This document shows positions 54,963 to 64,000 of a stretch of DNA of 64,000 nt, in pieces (position 1 is the stretch's first letter; every line of letters starts with the position of its first letter). Both the position numbers and the translations under genes were made by a program. The stretch is taken from NCBI GenBank assembly GCA_028023455.1, contig JAQFVV010012395.1:188001-252000 (forward strand). Reading direction: 5' to 3'. This DNA comes from Epiperipatus broadwayi. Taxonomy: Eukaryota; Onychophora; Udeonychophora; Euonychophora; Peripatidae. The notes beneath the pieces were generated by a model. It had not been told where the DNA came from. It made no database searches and saw only the letters and a list, made by a program, of their open reading frames with translations.

Positions 54963-55264
54963 TCATTAATGTATTATGAAATGTAATTTATTTTAATTTT
55001 ATAAAAAAAAATTGAATTAACATTTATTTTATTTAAATAAAGTTTACACTTCAATTGATATTTTCTAAATCATAATTACTTTGGTATTGGTCTAATCAGC
55101 TATCATTTCCATTTTTATTAACTATTTAAACACCACTTCTAAATCACGAGAGAATACTGTGATGATTAATCAATCATTTTAAGATTTCTTTTACAAAACT
55201 ATGACTTAATTTATAAATTCAATGTGTAATCTAAAATCTTTCAGTATCAATTTTCATAAACAAG
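54963..55264. other. AT-rich noncoding sequence
   Basis: Nothing recognised. Confidence 0.5.
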
Positions 55265-55265
55265 A

Positions 55266-55373
55266 TTTTTTTTTCTTCACGTGTCATAGCATCGGCCGGG
55301 GAGTGAACCCGCTAACCCGGGACAACTGCTTGTAAGGCAACTGTGCTGACCACTCAACCACCAACACTTGACA
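55266..55373 (-). mobile_element. tRNA-derived SINE copy 4
   Basis: On the minus strand it begins TGTCAAGTGTTGGTGG and has GAGTGGTCAGCACAG (A-box side), TTGCCTTACAAGCAG, the B-box GGTTCACTCCC and CGGCCGATGCTATGACACG. It ends in an A tail (plus-strand T run 55266-55273). Homologous to 16278-16383. Confidence 0.8.
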
Positions 55374-58300
55374 GTGAATATTTAGTAGTGTTTTTCAATT
55401 TCTAAAAAAAGTCAATTCTAAGTTTTCAAAAAAATTTTGGGATTTCTCATTGTAATTGATTGATTTAGAATTTCAAACTTCTTTTGATTTGTAATTGAGT
55501 TGTTTTGGAATTTTTTGTTTTTAAAAATTTGTAATTTTTTTTCTTATTGGCTTTTTAAAAAGTGAGAAGAGGAAGGGGAGGTATGAATTACATCCATAGA
55601 CTTACCTAATTCAAACAATCTTCTTTGATTTGTAATTGATAAATTTGTTATGGAAATTTTTACAATTTTGTCTTTAAAATGTTTTTAATTTCTTACTGGA
55701 TTTTTAAAAATGAGGGGAAAGAGGGTGGGGAAAATGAATTGAACTTTGATGCAACCACATTCAATACACATCCAATCAAACACTCCACCAAAAAAATAAA
55801 CTGGCAGGCTTTGAAACAATATATTAACCCCCAAAAAGGTTAAATTAAAACCTTTTCTACCGATTTGAATTTTACTCTTTTTTTTGCTAATTAAAAAATA
55901 ATACAATAATTTAAATGAACATATTTTCGGATAAAAACATTTTAAATCAATACAAATTTTATTTTTAAAATTAATTTCTAACAAGTTAAAAAAACTATTT
56001 CTTGGAATAAGGCAATGGAATGGGAAAATGTTCCTTTTTATCTTTGACTTTTTTTAAAATTCACATTCACCATAAAAAATAAAGCTTTGCCAAAAAAGAC
56101 CTATCAATAAAAACTAATACCGAGATTTTAGATTACACAATGAATTTATAAATTTGTCATAGTAGTATTACTAGTATTAATCCTAAGTACTGAAGCTGGA
56201 AATATAGTACATATTTCTGCTTCACCTAGTGCCAATGTCATCAGCACTAGTATGGGTTTGAACCCAACCTTTTATATTAACTGACATCCATCTCATAGTA
56301 GGTGGTAGTATATTTATAATCAATATTATAATCTTTTATATTTCATTAATTTTATTTTATAATTAAAACTAACCTTTTTATAATAGTTTATTTTATATTT
56401 GAAAAATGTATATTGTGTTTATTTTATTAAAATGAATTGAATCCTAGATATCTATAAAATGTTACAAATATTTTAAATTCTTTTATTAAAGTTCATTTTT
56501 CTTCAATTAATCAGTTGGTAACATTTTATATTTATCTTTTGATAAATGTACATTAAAGGATCAATTATGTAAACAATATAATATTTGTAAGAAATATTTT
56601 GTAAATTTCTACTTAAGTTTTATATCAAATATTAAATTTGAAAGTCATTGTACCAAATTCCTAAAAATTTTCTGAATAAAATTTATATTTTTGTTAATCT
56701 AAACCTTAATACAATGACTGATAAACTTAATCATGCTTGTTGCTGTTTTCTTTTAATTAGCAAATGAACCCTTGGGTCATGTTTAATGCAGGATTATAAA
56801 TTTCCCTCCCAAGCAGGCACCAACCTCAGAGAACCACTTAGAGCAGTTGCAATTGGCAGTTGTTACTGTAAATTGAATCCTATAGATAAAGCCAGGTCAA
56901 ATAAATAATGGAAATTTTTGATGAGAATAATATTTAAAGAACAGTTCACTGAAGAAAGTAGTTTAGATTTACAGTACATCGTGACTAAAGAAATGATTGG
57001 GTGAAAAAATCGGTTGTTGCTTTTTGGAGCTCTGTTTCCACCAGCTCATCAATGCCTTTCTGGTGCTCTCAACACCCAGTCAGAGAATGTACTGTGTCAA
57101 GGAAGCCTGCTAAATGATCTGACTGTATAACTGCCTGTTTCAAGCAATGGAATGTCTACCAATTGATTATGAGATAACGTCCAATTTTCTGCAAGCCACT
57201 GATTCTATTTTACTTGTTTTCTAAATCAATATTAATTCATATTATATATATGTAATGTTTATACAACTTAATTTTAAAATGCGTCTTTTAATTTTTCTCT
57301 TAAGTTTAAAATATCAATTCTTATAAAAATCTCACATTATTTTGATGCCACAAATTAAATTAATTTTTGTTGGTTTATTTAGAATATTGACTTAATAAAA
57401 TTCCCAAATATAAAACTCAATGAGAAACTAATTTTAAACCCTCCCTCTTATTTTCTCCAATTAAAAATCATTACAGGAGACTTATTTCCGTTAAATTAAT
57501 TAATTAAAGAAAGCTCATTTAGTTTTGTACCTCATATTATCAATTTTATTTTAAATGATTGAAATTATTTTAAAAGTTAGATGTGGTATTATTACCTCCA
57601 ATTTAAAATTGCCCTCGTAATTTTTTTCTGAAAGAATAAAGAATTTTAGTAAATCAGTTAAGAAATATCCATCACGATTTCTGTAAAACAAATGTCTTGA
57701 AAGAAAATCATTGAAAGCATATCTATTATAGCATTTTATCAGTATATGTTTCATACATATATATTTTCATTTGTCAGTAAAATATTAAGATTGTGATATA
57801 TTGTGTTGTCAAACTTCACCAGAAGTGAGTTTGATATTCAATGCTCCATCTATGTTAATTAAAATAGTCTTATTTTGTAATCTCTCGTGATGAATTATTT
57901 GAAATATTTGGAAAGTGTGGAAAACAATTTATATTTGTTTTAATTCTTGCATTTTTTTTATATTATAATTTATGATTCATTCATTAATGACCTAAAATTT
58001 CTGGGACTTTCCATTATGTCAGGGAGCTGATTATTTTAATCAGGGATTAAGTTATTATTTTCATTAGTGATACTCTTTATCTATGTAAGTCTAAGGCACT
58101 ATGTATTTATAGTTACAACCATTTCTTTATTATTGTTATTCTTGCTTTGCTACATACTTCTCAGGACCTTCGGAAGTTGAAATATTACCAGTCCAATCTT
58201 TCACTTTACCTCAAAGTAGACATAGTTCATACCAAGGGATCTTTTTTTTTTCGGACATTGCCATCAAGATGTGTATGGGAAGTCCAGCACATCAAATATA

Positions 58301-58446
58301 TTATTATTATTCAGAGACATGTTTTGGCTGGATGGCCAGCATTTCTCATCATCTACCTGGATATACCAGGGATTTCCTTTAGCAAAGCCACCTAGAGGTT
58401 CATCACAGACCTCATGTTCTTTTGTTGTAATCTATATCATACTGCC
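55374..58446. other. AT-rich noncoding sequence with unassigned repeat fragments
   Basis: No gene recognised. Two related segments near 55440-55590 and 55610-55720 share TTGATTTGTAATTGA and a TTTTTAAAAA plus AG-rich ending, an old tandem duplication of about 130 bp. GC-richer pieces at 56760-57180 and 58140-58440 look like unnamed repeats. Open frames at 58147-58495 have no domain. Confidence 0.45.
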
Positions 58447-58669
58447 TTTATTATATATATATATATTTACAAACCTGAAATGCTCTCTGCCATGATGGCA
58501 CGTCCTTCACAAATCAATCCCAATTAATTAAATCTGACTATATAATTGCCAATTATTTATTATATATATATATTTACAAACCTGAAATGCTCTCTGCCAT
58601 GATGGCACGTCCTTCACAAATCAATCCCAATTAATTAAATCTGACTATATAATTGTCAATTATTTATTT
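58447..58669. repeat. Tandem duplication, 107-bp period
   Basis: The block TATATATTTACAAACCTGAA to CTGACTATATAATTG is present twice in direct orientation. The marker ATTTACAAACC is at 58465 and 58572. The copies are nearly identical (one GCC/GTC difference), so the duplication is recent. Confidence 0.85.
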
Positions 58670-60374
58670 AAGAACTATCTGGCTTTCCACACTCAGTAGA
58701 GACAACTGATTTAAATGTAAGTGTTATAAATGCACATCTTTCATCTTGTTATTTATATATATAAAATAGATTTATTTGTAATCTTTTAAAGAGGGCTAAT
58801 AATATTTTATTGCTGATTGGTTCTTGGCAGACCAATTAACAAACTTTTACTTTGTTGTCAAATGCCTTGCATTTAGCCGCATTAAAAATGAATTCGGGAA
58901 AATAACCGAGTTGTATAAACAAAACTTATTTTGTAACTCAATTTCTTTCCTGCATAAATACTATGTCTTGGATTGAAGAGGAGAGTATTCATTTATTTAA
59001 CACTCTCAAAAGGTGCGTGCTCAATTAGCTTGAAAGGCTGATATTGGAATGAAATTAATAAATTCATATTATTATTATTTTAAATAAGCCTAGTTTGTCA
59101 TCACTCCGAATCTCTGTTAATTACTCTATTTATATTTCTTTGATTTAAATTCACTTCGTTGTAATGTTACCAGAAAGAATTATAATTATTACAGTTCAAA
59201 CCATTAGTAATCGATATCAAATCATATCTGTACCATTCTGCAATCTTCAGAATTCATGAATTTCTCATATAAACCCTTTATTATTTTGAGTCTCTATGTG
59301 AACCATGACCTCCAGCTGGGACGGAATAAAACCAAGCACTGCTAGTGTCATTACAAACGTTATCCATTAGTCAGAGGCAATAGTTCAGGCAAATAGGTTA
59401 GGATTCATCCTTGCCCTGACATGTATCTTGTGCATGGTTGGATTCAAGGTACTGTTGCTTGGATTATTGGTCTTGTTGAATGAATACACAATTTTGACCG
59501 GCACAGTACAGACAGTAGGTCTCTACCCCTCCCCACATCCCTTTTTTGAAAAAAAAATCAATTTCTAAAGATAAAAATCCAAATTTCCAAACCAATTTTG
59601 TTTTCAATTACAAATTTAAAAAAGATTTAAAATTTAGCTACATTTTGTAAATCGATAAAAGGCACATTTTTTGTTTTCCTCAATCTCTCCCCAAAAAAAT
59701 TGAAGAGAAATAAAAATTTACTAAAAACAAAAGACCAGTCAATGAAAACTAGTACTAAGATGTTTTAAATTACACATTGAATTTATAAAGTCATAGTAGT
59801 ATTAACATTAGGATAAATTGCTGTTTGCAAAGAAATCTACCATTTCTTGATTAGTCATTCCAGTGTTTAAAGAGAAAATTAGAATGTAGATAGATGAGTA
59901 TACCATTACTTCATGCCAATTGATGGTTCATTATGAGTTTTTTTAGAATTTTGATCAATCAGAAAATTTAAATTTATACAATGCATGATTGATAAAGACT
60001 ATACATATGTACACATTGTTCTTTTTGTCAAAGTATTATCTTTCCACTGGTGTTTTTCTGTAGAATGAAAATTCTATTTTTATGGACATTTTAGTAAAAG
60101 GAGTTATTTACTTTTTATTTTTTAAACATCATGGAAAAGAACGATTTATTACTCCCAAAATTAGTTATAAATCTGGATAAATATGTGTAAGTCTAAGGCC
60201 TTAGAAACTAACACATTTGCAATGTTTTTTAAAATGTCAAAGGTAATACTTTCTATCAGATGTAATTATATATATAAATAATTTATAATACTGTATTGAT
60301 TTGTTTCAATGTTGTTGAAAAACAAGTATGGTTTGCATTGCTGTGTATATAAATGAATCTCCTCAGGTTTAGAA
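58670..60374. other. AT-rich noncoding sequence
   Basis: No gene seen. A GC-richer piece at 59280-59530 could be a repeat fragment. A segment near 59740-59820 resembles 56090-56170 (AGACCWRTCAATRAAAACTA), so a dispersed repeat probably covers both. Confidence 0.45.
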
Positions 60375-61214
60375 TCTAGCCAACTATAAATATGAAAAGC
60401 TGTAAGTGTATATATTTTTGATATAATTTATAATACTGTATAATAATGATTTGTTTTATGTTCTGATACATATATAAGTACCTCTTCATATTTTCTGCCT
60501 ACTCTATAAGCAATTTTCTCTCTATATTTCTTCAATATAGTTATTTTCTACTTGTTTATAAAAATATTACATTTTTCTGTAAGTAATGATTATAATGTAA
60601 AATCAAATATATTTAATTGTCATATCTGTTCCTACAGTATCTCATATGCCTGTTTAGTACATATCTGAATTATATAACTGTCATCTACACATAAGCAATT
60701 ATATTTCATTTTTTGCAATGTATAGGTATTTTTTCTACTTTTATACAAATATTATAATTTTTTGCAAGTTATGCTTATAATCAATCATAATTTTCCTAAA
60801 ATAAAGCCATCTTATATAGTAAGCTATTAGAAATTTCCACAAAGGCAAATGAAATATGACATAATAAAAAATACCAGTATTATCACTATTCATTGCACTA
60901 AATTGAAAAAAAAAAAATTTTCTTGTTTATTTATGTGTAGAAATGTGATACACATGCTCTCTGAAAAAAACTTTTTACTTTTTTACCCTAACACTTTCTC
61001 TCTTTGCTTTTATATGTAGTATATAATAATTTTTTTGAAATTATTTTAAAATTTCATTTTTTGATAAATTAGTTTCTAATGTTCTCTTTGTACAGTATCT
61101 GATATACAACATATATTTGATATACAATATTGCATGTTAAATTTTTTTTTTCCATTAGAAAGGAATGCATTTCCAGTAAATACCTGCACAACGGACAAAA
61201 TCTGGGTCAGCTAG
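60375..61214 (+). mobile_element. Probable non-autonomous Helitron
   Basis: The left end starts TC after an A (TCTAGCCAACTATAAATATG then AAAAGCTGTAAG), like the 5' end of many animal Helitrons. The right end is GGGTCAGCTAG followed by T, giving CTAG as the CTRR terminus. It is preceded by CCTGCACAACGGACAAAATC, a decayed version of the usual GC hairpin. Insertion between A and T is respected. The inside is AT-rich with partial internal repeats and no Rep/helicase coding. About 840 bp. Confidence 0.5.
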
Positions 61215-62855
61215 TAAAAATAGAAGTCACCAGCAAATATATATTTGAAGATTTAATAACGAAGATTTACATCAAGTAAGTCATATATCTTTTTTTTTTA
61301 AAAAATTTTAAAAATATGAAGCTGTCTATAAAAATGTCATTTTGACATCTATCTCTTAAAATTTATAGAATTTGTGAACCTATGCAAAAATAAGCATTTT
61401 TAAAAGAATTTTTTTTTTTTGTCTAAATTTTTTTAAGATAATGACTATTTTTTCAGCTTTATTACATTCCTTCATATTTATTCTTTCTAATAATATTTAC
61501 ATTTTTATATTTAATGTATTCAAACTGAGATATTTTACAAATTATATCTGTTGTAATTTTTTTTTAAAATTCAAAATGGTGACCTGAGATCAAACAAAGT
61601 TGTTTAAATAAATAAAACAAAAATATTTTTAAAAAAGTTTACCTAAAAGAAAAAAGCTTGGATGAAATTAAGTTTCCAATTTTAAAAGCATAAAAGAAAC
61701 ACACACATTACAAATGAAAATTTTTGTGATGATTGCACTCCAAAACAAATTTTTAATATTGACCTGAGACAAAATATATTTCTTTTTGCTAATTTTTTAT
61801 TTGAAGAATGATTTGCTAACTGGCAAAAAAAGCAACACATTTAATTATGTGTTTTTATTTTAATTGAATACAAACGAAAAAAGTTTTGTACTATATATGA
61901 CAAGCTAACCTCTATGTGTGGCTGAGAGTTATTCCTAGGATATAATAAATAGTGACAAATGAATTCCAAATAAATGAATATTGTAAGTATACATTATATA
62001 TTAAAACAATCAGTTGCAACAAATTACAATACAAATAATTCAAAGGTTTTCACAAAATAAAATAGAGATCTGTAGAACTTGTAGTAGTACTCAGATTCCA
62101 GTTGGCAACCTTCAGGAATTGGATAACCCTGGAATATTAGCTATGTTTCTGATATCCTATTTGATTTTACTTTTACTTAATAAAAGTTTTATTTATATTT
62201 TCTCAAGAATCTGGAGTAATCAGTCAACACATGAGATTTTTATCAGCAGTAATTAATGTTTCTAAAAAAAACTTTGTTAATTCTTTAATTATTAGTCCTC
62301 TTCCAGGCTGATTTAAACATAATTGTATCATAACTCCAATTAACAATCTATTTTAAGATTTAGAATAAGATTTCTAACTAGATAAAATTATATGCATAAA
62401 ATAATACATATATGGTTTAAAATAAATCAGTCTGTCAGGAAAATATTAACTGAGATGACAATATACTGATTACCTCCCTTGGATATTTGGGTAGCTTTCT
62501 TTCTCTCTGGGTGAAATGTTTTGATCTTGCGAGTCTATCTTCTTGGTTAGCTACAAATTATTTCTTGGGATTGCATTAGTTTCTGGATGGCTTCAGTATC
62601 TTCATTGTTTTCTCATGCTGCATTCTTCTTGTGCTATTATTAATACTGCTACTTTAATCTTCTATCATAATAATAGTTACTTGCTGTCTCGGGTGATAAA
62701 AACACAATTATCTTGTTTTCACCGCAACTATTATCTTAGATAGGATATAAACTATGTCAACTTTTTTTTTCTAAATGATTTCTAATTCATAATTTATCCT
62801 TGACCACATATTTTACTTTTTTAATAGGGTTAAATTCTGTTTTTTTTAATCATTA
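61215..62855. other. AT-rich noncoding sequence
   Basis: No gene recognised. A less AT-biased stretch at 62470-62740 might be part of the retroelement that follows, but no motif is visible. Confidence 0.45.
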
Positions 62856-62859
62856 CTTT

Positions 62860-63560
62860 TTCAGGATGTAAAAGTGGATGGCTTTATCCTCAACTTTCTA
62901 TCCATCCATAATTCAGATAGTGATTTACCTTTATAGAGGATGTTGATATAACATGACTATATATAATTTTCTATATGTTAGCATGACATGATTTATTAAC
63001 TCAGGTTTTTTAGCTAATCCATTAGATTTTGGTGATATGGAGGCGTCTTCATAAGTTTAATATCTTTCTTTCATGAATTCTTCATATGTTCTAAATTAGA
63101 CCTACTATCATCACTATTTAGGAAATTCATGCTGTGGAAATATTTCTCTTAACTTCTTAATGGCTTCTGTGAATCCTGCATTCTTCACAATTTTAAACTA
63201 TTTGGAGTATGCATCAATAACTACCAGAAGAGTGATCATTATTGGACTTCCATATAGATGTATTCTTTGCCATGGTGATTATTATAGGCCATGGTATAAA
63301 ACCTTTTAAAGATAGAATTGTTTTGCTTTGGCATAACTCCTACTTTAATATTTTTTCTCAATCATTAATTTTCATCCACTACATGCATCCATGGGCCTGA
63401 TCTATAGCACAGATAATGCCAGGATATCCTGGTGCATCAATTTTAAAACTTTTCCCTATTCTGTGGTATGACTATGACTCTATCTTCCAATAGAATACAT
63501 TCCTTTAAGATTGTTAGCCCAAAATAAAATTTGATACATTTTTGGATCTTTAGTTTGTCC
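62860..63560 (-). mobile_element. Ty3/gypsy integrase relic
   Basis: Reading leftward from 63560, the translation (with frameshifts) shows GYPGIICAIDQ and a WWM-like pair (integrase zinc-binding region). It then shows PWQRIHLYGSPI (63276-63242) followed by LLVVIDAYSK (start of the DDE core), NAGFTEAIKKLREIF and, further on, TPPYHQ (about 63045-63028) before NLMD. This corresponds to PWxRIHIDYAGP, VVIDAYSKW and TPPYHPxSNG of gypsy integrases. Catalytic residues and frame are damaged. The last 440 bases of the window (63560-64000) are AT-rich and may include the preceding pol region, which I could not read confidently. Confidence 0.7.
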
Positions 63561-64000
63561 ATCCTTCATGCCTGTAACCACTCTCCATTGCTTTATTATT
63601 TTGTGTATTTAACCTATATATGCAATTAATTTTAGCTTCACCCATATGAATTTTGGTTACTGAGTACTCTCAACGGCACATATACATGCTGAATAGAACA
63701 CTCTTTTTGAAAAGTTAGTTCAAAATCATCAATCTTAGCCCATTATAGATTTCACTCATTTCATCTCCGGCCTTTCTTATCTGTAGTGCCATATATATAT
63801 ATATAATTCATATTGACACAGAATCAAAGAAAATTTGTGCCAAGTCTTATTTAAGTTATAATGGTAATAAAATAGGTGCGCCCTATATTTCAAAGATATA
63901 CATAAAATGATTTTCATATTAAAATTTTTTATAAAATCAATCTTACCTAAGGTGCCTGTTTCCTTCCTAGTCTAAGTTGCATTTGTTTCTAAAAAAAAAA

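Noticed and set aside
61161-61276. Exon-like open segment with CCATTAG acceptor and GTAAGT donor
   Set aside because: Its first half contains the Helitron-type terminus ending GGGTCAGCTAG, and the product matches no family, so the splice-like borders are probably chance.

Overview
This is strongly AT-rich eukaryotic nuclear DNA from an animal, most likely an invertebrate. It has spliced coding exons with GT/AG borders, introns of 0.8 to 15.7 kb, and a dense population of animal-type transposable elements: RTE-like LINEs, Ty3/gypsy, Merlin (ISXO2-like), tRNA-derived SINEs, a probable Helitron, and a hammerhead-ribozyme repeat that recalls the Schistosoma Sm-alpha family. Nothing looks prokaryotic. 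A flatworm or mollusc would fit, but the sequence does not fix the phylum.

One cellular gene can be supported. It lies on the + strand from 11005 to 53077 as five exons (11005-11158, 15939-16120, 22610-22742, 38465-38582, 52663-53077) whose phases join perfectly. They encode the C-terminal 333 residues of a cholinesterase/carboxylesterase-fold protein ending in one membrane helix and a short basic tail. The exons for the N-terminal half, including the nucleophile serine, were not found and are presumably upstream of the window. The position of the catalytic histidine is read as glutamine, and both cysteines of the usual C-terminal disulfide are absent, so this looks like a non-catalytic cholinesterase-like adhesion or receptor protein. 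A 58-codon open exon at 16912-17085, in phase with the exon ending at 16120 and followed by AATAAA, may be an alternative terminal exon giving a short form without the membrane anchor.

Region by region: 1-11 kb is noncoding, with a GC-richer LTR-like fragment (0.5-1.1 kb), a 310-bp inverted-repeat element with target-site duplications (2.5 kb) and a 1.2-kb hammerhead-ribozyme repeat locus in inverted and tandem arrangement (4.7-5.8 kb). 11-22.7 kb holds exons a-c and small inverted-repeat elements, a LINE relic and a SINE. 22.7-38.5 kb is one intron with a deleted gypsy element (28.3-30.5 kb), two GC-richer unidentified islands (23.2-25.0 and 30.5-35.7 kb) and a gag-protease relic (36.4-37.8 kb). 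38.6-52.7 kb is the next intron, dominated by a 4.9-kb composite with about 400-bp inverted ends enclosing two decayed Merlin transposases, a large palindrome and a 55-bp satellite (41.0-45.9 kb), and by RTE-like LINE relics (40.4-40.8, 47.6-49.1 kb). After the gene come SINEs, a hammerhead-family snap-back (54.7 kb), a probable Helitron (60.4-61.2 kb) and a gypsy integrase relic (62.9-63.5 kb).

The most interesting signals are the hammerhead-ribozyme repeat family, the apparently dead transmembrane cholinesterase-like gene with its possible short isoform, and several snap-back repeats flanked by 9-15 bp duplications, which suggest retroposition rather than ordinary cut-and-paste.
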